DNA of 39,573 nt from Oscillospiraceae bacterium (GCA_020024155.1 JAHHUE010000006.1:1-39573), one strand, 5' to 3'. Shown: positions 25,141-35,000, numbered from the stretch's first letter. Numbers and translations are program-made. The notes: generated by a model from the letters alone, not told the origin.

Positions 25141-25204
25141 GTTTGTAAAAAATTAAATTTAATATATTATTTTTTAAACATATTTTTTATGAAAGGAACT
25201 ATTT

Positions 25205-26449
25205 ATGAAAGGCGATACGGTATCGTTGGTTATTATTTTATTTTGTGTTTTAGGGTCTGGATATTTTTCAGCAACAGAAACAGCATTTTCTTCTTTTAAC
25301 AGAATCAGAGTTAAGAATATGGCAGAAAAGAACAACAAAAAAGCAAGGCTTGTTCTTAAATTGTCAGATAACTATGACAGTCTGTTATCAACAATTTTGA
25401 TTGGTAATAACATAGTTAATATTTTGTGTGCATCAATGACAACAATGTTATTTGTTGACTGGATTGGCACAGAAGCTGGGCCAAGTGTTTCCACAATTGT
25501 AACAACTATTGTTGTACTTATTTTTGGTGAGGTAACTCCAAAGAGTGTTGCAAAAGAATCTCCGGAAAAATTTGCAATGTTCTCTGCACCAATTCTTAAT
25601 GTATTTGTTATTGTACTTACACCATTTAACTTCTTGTTTGGACTTTGGAAGAAATTTATCAATAAAATATTTAAATCAAACGAAGACCGTTCAATTACAG
25701 AAGAAGAGCTTATCACAATTGTTTCTGAAGCTGAAAACGAAGGCGGTATCGACCAAGATGAAGGCTTGCTTATCCGTAGTGCTATCGAATTTTCTGAGGT
25801 TGAAGTTAAGGATATTATTACACCAAGAATTGATATTGTTGGTATACAGGAAGACACAAGCAAAGAAAAAATTGCTGAGATTTTTACAGAAACAGGATAT
25901 TCAAGATTGCCTGTTTATAAAGAATCCCTTGACCGTATTATAGGTATTGTTTACCACAAAGACTTCTATAACTATGTATATAATACAGATAAAACTATAA
26001 AGGATATTATTCGCCCAGCACTTTTTGTTACAAAGAATAAAAAGATTGACGATTTACTTAAAGAACTTCAACAGAAAAAATCACATATTGCAGTTGTGCT
26101 TGATGAATACGCAGGTACAATAGGTATTGTAACTCTTGAAGATATTGTTGAAGAACTCGTTGGCGAAATTTGGGACGAACACGATGAAGTTGTTCAAGAA
26201 ATTGTTGAAAAATCAGAAACAGAATACGAAGTGCTTGGTAGTGCTGATATTGAAGATGTTTTTGATAAGTTTGGCATTTCGGAAAAAGTTACAGTACAAA
26301 CTATAAGCGGTTGGGTTATGGAAACACTGGAAAAAATTCCAGAGGTTGGAGATACATTTACTTATAAAAACCTTGTAGTATCTGTGCTAGAAATGGACGA
26401 TAACCGTGTTGAACGTGTTAATATTAAAATAAATACAGAAGAATTATAA
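25205..26449 (+). CDS. CNNM/CorC-family CBS-domain membrane protein (hemolysin-like, MpfA type)
   Basis: This 414-residue protein is of the class annotated hemolysin or CorC/HlyC, whose Firmicutes members such as MpfA act in magnesium efflux. The N-terminal DUF21 (CNNM) transmembrane domain runs to about residue 155, with the first helix ending SGYFSATETAFSSFNRIRV. Two CBS domains follow: DIITPRIDIVGI through SRLPVYKESLDRIIGIVYHKDF, and RPALFVTKNKKIDDLL through AVVLDEYAGTIGIVTLEDIV. The CorC_HlyC domain from about residue 340 ends the protein. AAAGGA lies eight bases before the ATG. It has a long structured leader with a terminator, suggesting regulated expression. Whether it exports Mg, Co or another ion is not decided by sequence. 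Confidence 0.92.
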   Translation: MKGDTVSLVIILFCVLGSGYFSATETAFSSFNRIRVKNMAEKNNKKARLVLKLSDNYDSLLSTILIGNNIVNILCASMTTMLFVDWIGTEAGPSVSTIVTTIVVLIFGEVTPKSVAKESPEKFAMFSAPILNVFVIVLTPFNFLFGLWKKFINKIFKSNEDRSITEEELITIVSEAENEGGIDQDEGLLIRSAIEFSEVEVKDIITPRIDIVGIQEDTSKEKIAEIFTETGYSRLPVYKESLDRIIGIVYHKDFYNYVYNTDKTIKDIIRPALFVTKNKKIDDLLKELQQKKSHIAVVLDEYAGTIGIVTLEDIVEELVGEIWDEHDEVVQEIVEKSETEYEVLGSADIEDVFDKFGISEKVTVQTISGWVMETLEKIPEVGDTFTYKNLVVSVLEMDDNRVERVNIKINTEEL

Positions 26450-26735
26450 TTTAATATATAATATACTAATCTATCACATAAAATATAATGTGAAAAGATG
26501 TGTGTTTAATACGAAAATTAAGGGTCGAACGGCTGAGAAATCAGTTTGTTCGCCCCCAAGTTTTATATATAAATTATATATGTGAATATTACAAGAAGAA
26601 ATTTTTAACATAAGCAAAGCTTTTATTATACTTAATAATAAGAAAATATTTTTGAGAATAACATCAGACATAGGTGAAAATGTTTTATCTAATGAAAAAC
26701 ACAGAGTAAACAGACAATTTTAAATTAGAAAATAA
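26450..26735. other. Intergenic region with two hairpins and no gene
   Basis: The gap before thiT holds TCACAT/ATGTGA (26474-26493) and a much stronger, GC-rich hairpin at 26522-26556: GGG and CGAAC pair with GTTCG and CCC, with an inner CTGA-GAAA-TCAG tetraloop stem. The following sequence is TTTTATATAT, so it may serve as a weak terminator of the CBS transporter. An open stretch at 26586-26723 has no start codon and no recognised product. Confidence 0.5.
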
Positions 26736-26774
26736 AATTCCATGAGCTGATAAATAACTCATGGAATTGTTTTG
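26731..26774. terminator. Intrinsic terminator after thiT
   Basis: AATTCCATGAG (26736-26746) pairs with CTCATGGAATT (26758-26768). On the minus strand it follows the thiT stop codon at 26789 and continues into TTTTATTTTC. Confidence 0.78.
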
Positions 26775-26788
26775 TTATAATAAAAAAA

Positions 26789-27367
26789 TTATTGTGCGTC
26801 AAAGAATTTAGGTGCAGCAACAACAACAAGGCAAGCTGCAACTGTTGTTAAGATAAGTTCTGGTAACATATAGCTTCCGTTGTATATAAAACTGTATTCC
26901 CATACGGAAAGACCGGCTGCCCATTCATAAGAGCTTTGGTAACTGCCCCAAATTAAAGCACCGGACAAGAAACTGCAAATGAAACGAATAAAGCATACAG
27001 ATGCTGTGCCAACTATAACCCCAACAATATAGTTTTTAAAAGGCTTTGCAAAAATACAAGCTGTTCCAAGAAGAGTAAAAGCCAGAATATAGTCAAGTAA
27101 AATCATACCAATAATAGCTGTTATTGTTCCGGCTGGTGGTGCATAAAAACCAAGAAGCATTTGCAATAAGCTGTTTACAAAACCGGTAAGCAAGCCCCAT
27201 TTTAAACCATGACGGAAAGATACAAGAATAAATGGAAGCATGGAAATAAGTGTTACACTGCCACCAAATGGCATTTCAAAAATTTTGATTTGTGCAAGAA
27301 CTGTGCCAACTGCAATCATAAGAGCACATTCTACCATTGCACGGGTATTTGTTTTTGTACTATTCAT
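26789..27367 (-). CDS. thiT: Thiamine ECF transporter substrate-binding component
   Basis: This 192-residue membrane protein is the ThiT S component, which binds thiamine outside the cell and delivers it through a shared EcfAAT energising module not present in this window. Six hydrophobic helices are visible. Family blocks are MPFGGSVTLISMLPFILVSF, GLKWGLLTGFVNSLLQ, LLDYILAFTLLG and RFICSFLSGALIW, the last near the thiamine site, and YNGSYMLPELILT. AAAGGAG precedes the ATG at 27367 by six bases. A TPP riboswitch with its terminator lies upstream, which independently supports thiamine as substrate. The gene stands alone, divergent from rpoB. Confidence 0.94.
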   Translation of the reverse strand: MNSTKTNTRAMVECALMIAVGTVLAQIKIFEMPFGGSVTLISMLPFILVSFRHGLKWGLLTGFVNSLLQMLLGFYAPPAGTITAIIGMILLDYILAFTLLGTACIFAKPFKNYIVGVIVGTASVCFIRFICSFLSGALIWGSYQSSYEWAAGLSVWEYSFIYNGSYMLPELILTTVAACLVVVAAPKFFDAQ

Positions 27368-27403
27368 AAAAAACTCCTTTGTTTATATTACATAAAAACA
27401 AAA

Positions 27404-27471
27404 CTCCGCTTGAAAAAGTGATGTAAAATATTATTAAAATAAGATTTAATAATAACCACTTTTTTGCGGAG
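27404..27471 (-). repeat. Long inverted repeat between the TPP riboswitch and thiT
   Basis: CTCCGC and AAAAAGTG (27404-27409, 27413-27420) pair with CACTTTTT and GCGGAG (27457-27464, 27466-27471), and an inner 10-bp stem TATTATTAAA/TTTAATAATA (27429-27438 with 27445-27454) completes it. On the minus strand GCGGAG is followed by TTTTGTTTTTATG, so it looks like a second terminator. It starts about 20 bases past the riboswitch terminator and 37 bases before thiT. Confidence 0.6.
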
Positions 27472-27480
27472 GAGATTTAT

Positions 27481-27512
27481 AAATAAAAAACTCACAGTAA
27501 AATGACTGTGAG
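27481..27512 (-). terminator. Riboswitch-controlled terminator of thiT
   Basis: CTCACAG (27512-27506) pairs with CTGTGAG (27497-27491) over an 8-base loop, followed on the minus strand by TTTTTTATTT. It lies directly after the TPP riboswitch and is the expected OFF-state terminator. Confidence 0.85.
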
Positions 27513-27528
27513 AAAATTATATCAGTAT

Positions 27529-27595
27529 AACTCCCTCCGTCGGCATTATCCGAATCAGGTTATAGGGTATAATCTCAGCAAAAAGCACCCCTGTT
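27529..27595 (-). promoter_or_regulatory. TPP riboswitch (THI element)
   Basis: On the minus strand the conserved TPP aptamer is clear: CAGGGGTGC, GCTGAGAT, TACCC, ACCTGAT and GGATAATGCC, then CGGAGGGAG. It binds thiamine pyrophosphate and favours the terminator just downstream, shutting off thiT. It begins about 8 bases after the predicted transcription start. Confidence 0.95.
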
Positions 27596-27609
27596 TTTAT
27601 GTTATGAAC

Positions 27610-27639
27610 ATCATATCACACAGCAAAATAGTTTGTCAA
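27610..27639 (-). promoter_or_regulatory. Sigma-A promoter of thiT
   Basis: On the minus strand TTGACA (27639-27634) and TATGAT (27615-27610) are spaced by 18 bases, and the riboswitch starts about 15 bases downstream of the -10 box. Confidence 0.85.
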
Positions 27640-27794
27640 GAAAAGAAACCTTATGCGTAGATTTTAGTGTTGATTATAATATATTAAATAATTTTACTAA
27701 AAAATTTAAATATAAAATAATATAATAAATATGTCAATATATATTGTAAAATATAATTTGTCAACAGTTATTTTTTATAACATCAAATATCGGG
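27640..27794. other. AT-rich spacer between thiT and rpoB promoters
   Basis: This 155-base stretch separates the divergent thiT and rpoB promoters. It is extremely AT-rich with tracts such as TATAATATATTAAA; I see no gene or clear structure in it. Confidence 0.5.
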
Positions 27795-27823
27795 TTGACT
27801 TTTTGACAAAAAGATAGTATAAT
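27795..27823 (+). promoter_or_regulatory. Strong sigma-A promoter of rpoBC
   Basis: TTGACT (27795-27800) and a perfect TATAAT (27818-27823) are spaced by exactly 17 bases. Transcription would start near 27830, about 375 bases before rpoB. Confidence 0.85.
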
Positions 27824-27829
27824 TCCAAA

Positions 27830-28205
27830 ATGTACAATAATGGATATTTAGACCTTTTTTGAGATTTTAAATAAAATTTTTAGTTAAAATTAACAAAAAA
27901 ATGGTTAAAAATTTGTTATCTGTATGAAAACAAATCAAAATTTTGGCAACAAGAAGTTTCAGAATTTAAAATTTGTAGTAATTCTGTGCAAATTTTTTAG
28001 AAAATCTTGTCGCTTGTATAGCAATATAAAGCTATATAGTGAGTGGAAAGAATTTTGTTTGTGGCAGTAATTCTGTGCTACATAAAAATTCCCCTTTGCC
28101 TTTATTATTATTGAAAGCGCAAGCTCATAAGACACTTTTGTGTTGCGGTGAGTTTTGCCACAACACAAAAGCAACAACAATATTTATGAAGGAGAATTAC
28201 GAAAC
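27830..28205 (+). promoter_or_regulatory. Long rpoB leader with hairpin and direct repeat
   Basis: The untranslated leader holds a 13-base direct repeat AGTAATTCTGTGC (27977-27989 and 28066-28078) and an 11-bp hairpin CTTTTGTGTTG/CAACACAAAAG (28135-28145 with 28161-28171) that lacks a U-run. An alternative hairpin, CTCA plus GACAC (28124-28135) with GTGTT plus TGAG (28140-28152), would exclude it. I see no ORF with a convincing start. Confidence 0.5.
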
Positions 28206-31200
28206 ATGCTGAATGTAAAACCAACTATGCTTGGAACAACACAGCGTATGAACTTTGCAAAAATCGAAGAAGTTTTGGAAATGCCAAACCTTATCGAAGT
28301 GCAAAAATCTTCTTATCGCTGGTTTATCGAAGAAGGTATTCGTGAAGTTTTCAGAGACACAGGTGCTATTGAAGACCACACTGGTACACTTGCTTTGGAA
28401 TTTGTAGACTATCGCATTGATGAAAAAACAAAATACTCTGTTAAAGAATGCAAAGAGCGTGACGTAACTTACGCTGCACCTCTTAGAGTTACAATTCGCT
28501 TGCTCAACAAAGAAACAGGCGAAATCAAAGAGCAAGAAAAATTTATGGGCGATTTCCCAAAAATGACAGAAAGCGGCACATTCATCATCAACGGTGCGGA
28601 ACGTGTTATTGTTTCACAGCTTATCCGTTCTCCAGGCGCTTATTTCAAACTTGACCACGATAAAACTGGTAAAGAATTGTACTCCGGTACTATTATTCCA
28701 AACCGTGGTGCTTGGCTTGAATATGAAACAGATGTAAACGACATTTTCTATGTTCGTATAGATAAAAACAGAAAACTTCCAGTGACAAGCTTTATCAGAG
28801 CTTTGGGTGTTAGCACAGACAGCCAAATCAGAGAATTGTTTGGCGAAAACCCAATCATTGAAGCTACACTTTCTAAAGATATTACTTCCAATCAGGAAGA
28901 AGGTTTGCTTGAAACATACAGAAAACTCCGTCCAGGTGAACCACCAACAGTTGAAAACAGCCAGACACACATTAACAACTTGTTCTTTGACCCAAGAAGA
29001 TACGACTTGTCCCGTTTTGGCCGTTACAAATTCAACAAAAAACTTTCTATTGCTAACCGTCTTATCAATCAGGTTGCTGCTGAAAACATCGTTAGCCAGC
29101 TCACAGGCGAAATTCTCTGTGAAGAAGGTCAGAAAATCAGCGAAGAACTCGCTTATGTAATCGAAAACAACGGTGTTGCAGTTGCTCATGTTATGAGTGG
29201 CGATAAAGTTGTTAAAGTTATTTCCAACGGTATGGTTGACCACGAAGCAATTCTTGGCTTTAACGCAGAAGACCTTGGCATTAATGAAAAAGTTTCCTTT
29301 GCAGTTCTTAAAGAAATTATGGATGAAGCTAACGGCGACGAAGCAACACTTCGTGAACTTCTTGAACTTAACAGAGAAAGACTTATCCCTAAAAATATTA
29401 CACTTGATGATATATTCGCTTCTATCAGCTATATCCTCTGCCTTGCAGACGGCGTTGGCGATTATGACGATATTGACCACCTTGGTAACCGTCGTATAAG
29501 AAGTGTTGGTGAATTGCTTCAAGCACAGTTCCGTACAGGTATCATCCGTATGGAAAGAACAATCAAAGAAAGAATGGACCAACAGGAAAGAGAACTCATC
29601 ACTCCTGAAAGTCTTATCAACATCAAACCAGTTGTTGCTATCATTAAAGAATTCTTTGGTTCTTCACCACTTTCACAGTTCATGGACCAGACAAACCCTC
29701 TTGCTGAACTTACACATAAACGTCGTCTTTCAGCTTTGGGTCCTGGTGGTCTTTCAAGAGACCGTGCAGGCTTTGAAGTTCGTGACGTTCACTACTCTCA
29801 CTACGGTAGAATGTGTCCTATCGAAACTCCTGAAGGTCCAAACATCGGTTTGATTTCCTACCTTGCAACTTTTGCAAGAATTAACGAATATGGCTTTATT
29901 GAAGCTCCATATCGTCGTGTTGATAAAGAAACTGGCCGTGTTACAGACGAAGTTGTTTATATGACAGCTGATGTTGAAGACAGATATGTTGTTGCACAGG
30001 CTAACGAACCTCTTGACGAAGAAAATCGTTTCATTCGTCCTCGTGTTAACGCAAGATACCGTGATGCAATCCTTGAAACAGCTCGTGAACAAGTTGACTT
30101 TATGGACGTTTCACCAAAAATGCTTGTATCTGTTGCTACAAGTATGATTCCGTTCCTTGAAAATGATGACGCTAACCGTGCTTTGATGGGTTCAAACATG
30201 CAGCGTCAGGCTGTTCCACTTCTCCGTCCACAAGCTCCTATCGTTGCTACTGGTATGGAATATAAAGCAGGTTACGACTCTGGCGTTGTTATTATCGCTA
30301 AAAACGGTGGTGTAGTTGAAAAAATTTCTGCTGATAAAATTGTTATCCGTGTAAACGAAACAACAACAGATGAATATGACATCATCAAATTTATGCGTTC
30401 TAACCAAGGTACATGTATAAACCAGCGTCCAATTGTTAACGAAGGTCAGGTAGTAGAAAAAGGTCAGGTTATTGCTGATGGACCATCAACAGATAACGGC
30501 GAAATCTCACTTGGTAAAAATGTTCTCGTTGGTTACATGACATGGGAAGGTTACAACTACGAAGATGCTATCCTCATTAACGAAAGAGTTGTTTCCGGTG
30601 ACGTATTTACATCAATCCATATTGAAGAATACGAAATTGAAGCCAGAGAAACAAAACTTGGACCAGAAGAAATTACAAGAGAAATTCCAAACGTTGGTGA
30701 AGATGCTCTTAAAAACCTTGACGCAAACGGTATCATTCGTGTTGGTGCTGAGGTTTCCAGTGGTGATATTCTTGTTGGTAAAGTAACACCAAAAGGTGAA
30801 ACAGAACTTTCACCAGAAGAAAAACTTCTCCGTGCTATTTTCGGCGAAAAAGCTGGGGACGTAAGAGATACATCTCTTAAAGTTCCACATGGGGAATACG
30901 GTACAATCGTTGGCGTAAGAGAATTTACAAGCGAAAACTCTGACGAAATTAAACCAGGTGTACTCAAAGTTGTAAGAGTATACATCGCTCAGAAACGTAA
31001 GATTTCTGTTGGTGACAAAATGGCTGGTCGTCACGGTAATAAAGGTGTTGTTTCAAGAATTCTTCCACAGGAAGATATGCCATTCCTTGAAGACGGCACA
31101 CCACTTGACCTTGTTCTTAACCCATTGGGCGTTCCTTCTCGTATGAACATCGGTCAGGTTCTCGAAGTTCACCTTGGCTATGCTGCAAAAGCTCTTGGCT

Positions 31201-31889
31201 GGAAAGTTATGACTCCTGTATTCGACGGCGCAAAAGAAACAGATATCTTTGAAGCTCTTAAAGAAGCTGGCTTGCCAGAAACAGGTAAAGTTACACTTTA
31301 TGATGGTAGAACTGGTGAAAAATTTGATAATCCTGTTACAGTTGGTTACAAATACTTCCTCAAACTTCACCACTTGGTTGATGATAAAATCCATGCTCGT
31401 TCAATCGGTCCATACTCACTTGTTACTCAGCAGCCTTTGGGTGGTAAAGCTCAATTTGGTGGCCAGAGATTTGGTGAAATGGAAGTTTGGGCACTTGAAG
31501 CTTATGGTGCTGCTTACACACTGCAGGAAATCCTTACTGTTAAATCCGACGATATGGTTGGCCGTGTAAAAACTTACGAAGCTATATTTAAAGGCACTGA
31601 AATCCCTCAACCTGGTATCCCAGAATCATTCCGCGTTCTTATCAAAGAAATGCAGTCTCTCGCTCTTGATGTTCGTGTTCTTGACAAAAATGGCGATGAA
31701 ATTGACCTCAAACAGACTTATGATGATGATGGCGATTTTGCAAGTGAAATTGCAACAGAGTTAGTTGGACAAAATGAAGACTTTGATAAAGGTTTCTCAG
31801 TTTCAGATGACCCTGAACATGATGAAAATCTTGCAATCAGCGAAGAATTTTCATTCAGCAGCGCTGATGACAGCGAAGACGATTTCTAA
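28206..31889 (+). CDS. rpoB: RNA polymerase beta subunit
   Basis: This 1227-residue protein is the beta subunit of core RNA polymerase, forming half of the active-site cleft. Family blocks include GTFIINGAERVIVSQL, the rifampicin region FFGSSPLSQFMDQTNPLAEL plus THKRRLSALGPGGLSR, the PEGPNIGLI loop, GYNYEDAILI, and near the end KVGDKM-type GDKMAGRHGNKGVVS and GGKAQFGGQRFGEMEVWALE. The usual resistance positions (Asp, His, Ser of the rifampicin region) are wild type, so the enzyme is predicted rifampicin-sensitive. The C-terminus is an acidic tail (DDSEDDF). The ATG at 28206 is 11 bases after GGAG; the longer frame to 28155 lacks a site. It starts a two-gene unit with rpoC and is not preceded by rplL. 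Confidence 0.98.
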   Translation: MLNVKPTMLGTTQRMNFAKIEEVLEMPNLIEVQKSSYRWFIEEGIREVFRDTGAIEDHTGTLALEFVDYRIDEKTKYSVKECKERDVTYAAPLRVTIRLLNKETGEIKEQEKFMGDFPKMTESGTFIINGAERVIVSQLIRSPGAYFKLDHDKTGKELYSGTIIPNRGAWLEYETDVNDIFYVRIDKNRKLPVTSFIRALGVSTDSQIRELFGENPIIEATLSKDITSNQEEGLLETYRKLRPGEPPTVENSQTHINNLFFDPRRYDLSRFGRYKFNKKLSIANRLINQVAAENIVSQLTGEILCEEGQKISEELAYVIENNGVAVAHVMSGDKVVKVISNGMVDHEAILGFNAEDLGINEKVSFAVLKEIMDEANGDEATLRELLELNRERLIPKNITLDDIFASISYILCLADGVGDYDDIDHLGNRRIRSVGELLQAQFRTGIIRMERTIKERMDQQERELITPESLINIKPVVAIIKEFFGSSPLSQFMDQTNPLAELTHKRRLSALGPGGLSRDRAGFEVRDVHYSHYGRMCPIETPEGPNIGLISYLATFARINEYGFIEAPYRRVDKETGRVTDEVVYMTADVEDRYVVAQANEPLDEENRFIRPRVNARYRDAILETAREQVDFMDVSPKMLVSVATSMIPFLENDDANRALMGSNMQRQAVPLLRPQAPIVATGMEYKAGYDSGVVIIAKNGGVVEKISADKIVIRVNETTTDEYDIIKFMRSNQGTCINQRPIVNEGQVVEKGQVIADGPSTDNGEISLGKNVLVGYMTWEGYNYEDAILINERVVSGDVFTSIHIEEYEIEARETKLGPEEITREIPNVGEDALKNLDANGIIRVGAEVSSGDILVGKVTPKGETELSPEEKLLRAIFGEKAGDVRDTSLKVPHGEYGTIVGVREFTSENSDEIKPGVLKVVRVYIAQKRKISVGDKMAGRHGNKGVVSRILPQEDMPFLEDGTPLDLVLNPLGVPSRMNIGQVLEVHLGYAAKALGWKVMTPVFDGAKETDIFEALKEAGLPETGKVTLYDGRTGEKFDNPVTVGYKYFLKLHHLVDDKIHARSIGPYSLVTQQPLGGKAQFGGQRFGEMEVWALEAYGAAYTLQEILTVKSDDMVGRVKTYEAIFKGTEIPQPGIPESFRVLIKEMQSLALDVRVLDKNGDEIDLKQTYDDDGDFASEIATELVGQNEDFDKGFSVSDDPEHDENLAISEEFSFSSADDSEDDF

Positions 31890-31925
31890 TATTTAATAAT
31901 ATAAATATAAGTTCATTATATAATT

Positions 31926-31951
31926 AAAGCCCATTCAGTTGGGTGGGCTTT
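31926..31951 (+). other. Hairpin between rpoB and rpoC
   Basis: AAAGCCCA pairs with TGGGCTTT over a 10-base loop, followed by GATATG rather than a U-run. It may be an RNA-processing or partial-termination site balancing rpoB and rpoC. Confidence 0.5.
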
Positions 31952-32034
31952 GATATGTATTTGAACAGAAATCTATATTTTCAAAGAAACTTTTAAACCG
32001 ATTAACATTTACGAAAAGGAGTTTGCTGATAATT

Positions 32035-35000
32035 ATGGCACATAACACTTTTGATTCTATAAAAATCGGTCTTGCTTCACCAGAACAGATAATAGCCTGG
32101 TCTCACGGTGAAGTAACTAAACCGGAAACTATAAATTACCGTACACTTAAACCAGAAAGAGATGGTCTTTTCTGTGAAAGAATTTTTGGACCTACTAAGG
32201 ACTGGGAATGTAACTGCGGTAAACTTAATAAAAACCGTCACAAAGGTCAGATTTGTGACAAATGTGGTGTTGAATCCACACGCTCTAAGGTAAGAAGAGA
32301 AAGAATGGGTCACATTGAACTTGCTGCACCTGTTTCTCACATTTGGTACTTTAAAGCTATTCCATCAAGAATAGGACTTATCCTTGATATAACTCCAAAA
32401 GCACTTGAAAAAGTTATTTACTTCTCATCTTATATCGTTACAGATAAAGGTTTCACATCTTTGGAAGATAAACAGCTCCTCAGTGAAACAGAATACAGCG
32501 ATATGGTTGAAAGATACGGAGAAGATGCATTTAAAGCTTCTATGGGTGCGGAAGCAATCCTTGAACTTTTAGAAAAAATTGACCTTGAACAACTTTCTAA
32601 GGAACTTGCTGAGGAACTTGAAACTGCAACAGGTCAAAAAAGAGTTAAACTTTACAAACGCCTTGAAGTTTGTGAAAGTTTCCGTCTTTCTGGCAACCGT
32701 CCAGAATGGATGATTCTTACAGTTATTCCTGTTATTCCACCGGATATTCGTCCAATGGTTCAACTTGACGGTGGTCGTTTTGCAACAAGTGACCTTAATG
32801 ATTTGTACAGACGTGTTATCAACCGTAACAACCGTCTTAGAAAATTGCTTGAACTTTCTGCACCTGACATTATCGTTAGAAACGAAAAAAGAATGCTTCA
32901 AGAAGCTGTTGACGCTCTTATTGACAACGGCAGAAGAGGCCGTCCTGTAACAGGTGGTACTTCTAACCGTCCTCTCAAATCACTTTCTGATATGCTTAAA
33001 GGTAAACAGGGCCGTTTCCGTCAGAACTTGCTCGGTAAACGTGTTGACTACTCCGGTCGTTCTGTTATCGTTGTTGGTCCAGCTCTTAAAATGTATCAGT
33101 GTGGTCTTCCAAAAGAAATGGCTCTTGAACTTTTCAAACCGTTTGTTATGAGAGAACTTGTTGATAAAGGACACGCAACAAATATTAAAAGTGCAAAGAA
33201 AAAGGTTGAAAAAGCAGGCAGTGAAGTTTGGGATGCACTTGAAAAAGTTATCAAAGGACATCCAGTTCTTCTCAACCGCGCCCCTACATTGCACCGTCTT
33301 GGTATTCAAGCATTTGAACCTGTTCTTGTTGAAGGTCGTGCTCTTAAACTCCATCCACTTGTATGTACAGCTTACAACGCTGACTTTGACGGCGACCAGA
33401 TGGCTGTTCACGTTCCACTTTCAAAAGAAGCTCAGGACGAAGCAAGAAAACTTATGCTTGCATCAGGCAACTTGCTCAAACTGTCCGATGGTTCTCCGGT
33501 TGCTGTTCCTACACAGGATATGGTTCTTGGTTCTTACTACCTCACAATGGTAAATGAAGGCGATAAAGGCGAAGGTATGATATTCCGTGACGAAGATGAA
33601 GCTTTGATGGCTTACGCTTGCGGTAATGTTACACTTCACGCTAAGGTTAAAATCCGTCGTTCAGGTGAATTTGAAGGCAGACAAATTTCACAACTTGTTG
33701 AGACAACAGTTGGTCGCCTTATCTTCAACACACCAATTCCTCAGGACCTTGGCTATGTTGACAGAACAAAGGAAGAAAATGCTCTTAAATTTGAAATTGA
33801 CTTCCTTGTGGGTAAAAAACAACTCGGTCAGATTGTAAAAAAATGTATCGAAACTCACGGTACAAAAACAACATCTGTTGTTCTTGATGCAATCAAAGAA
33901 CAAGGCTTTAAATACTCAACAAAAGGTGCTATCACAGTTGCTGTTTGTGATGCTGTTATACCACCTAAAAAGAAAGAATTGCTTCAAAATGCTGAAGACC
34001 AGATTACAAAGATAAGAAAACTCTTTGAAAAAGGTATGCTCAGCGATGAAGAAAGATATAAACAAGTTATCAAAGTTTGGACAGATACAACAGAAGAAGT
34101 TTCAACAGCTCTTCAAGAAAACCTTGATGCACGCAACCCAATTTGGATGATGGCTGACTCTGGTGCTCGTGGTTCTATGAACCAGATTAAACAGCTTGCT
34201 GGTATGCGTGGTCTTATCGCTTCCACATCTGGTAAAACAATTGAAATTCCAATCAAGTCTAACTACCGTGAAGGTCTTAACATCTTGGAATACTTTATCG
34301 CTTCTCGTGGTGCTCGTAAAGGTCTTGCTGATACAGCTCTTAGAACTGCTGACTCAGGTTACCTTACAAGAAGACTTGTTGACGTTTCTCACGATGTTAT
34401 TATTCGTGAATATGACTGTGGTGCAAAACATGGTATTACAGTTAAAGAAATTTGGGAAGGCAACAGCTGTATCGAACCACTCAAAGACAGACTTTTGGGC
34501 AGATACACAGTTCATGACCTTTACCACCCAGTTACTGGCGAACTTGTTGTTTCTAAAGACGAAATGATGGATTCTAAAGCAGTAGACAGAATTATTGATG
34601 CATTCGGCGAAAGAGACGAAGACGGCAAAATCAGTGCAAGAAACATTGAAGTTGAAATCCGTTCAGTTCTTAACTGTAAAGCTCCAATTGGTACATGTAC
34701 AAAATGTTACGGTGCTTCATTGGCTGACGGTAAATCAGTTCCTATGGGTGAAGTTGTTGGTACAATCGCAGCTCAGTCCATCGGCGAACCTGGTACACAG
34801 CTTACAATGCGTACTTTCCATACTGGTGGTATCGCTTCCGCAGAAGATATTACACAAGGTTTGCCTCGTGTTGAAGAATTGTTTGAAGCAAGAAGACCTA
34901 AGAAAATTGCTATTATGTCTGAAATCGCAGGTAAAGTTCACATTGATAATACTAAGAAAGGTACCTACGCAGTTGTTGAAGGATTTGACGATAACGGTGC

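Noticed and set aside
26586..26723. 45 open codons between the CBS transporter and thiT
   Set aside because: No start codon or ribosome binding site; no motif I recognise. Could be a gene remnant but chance is as likely.
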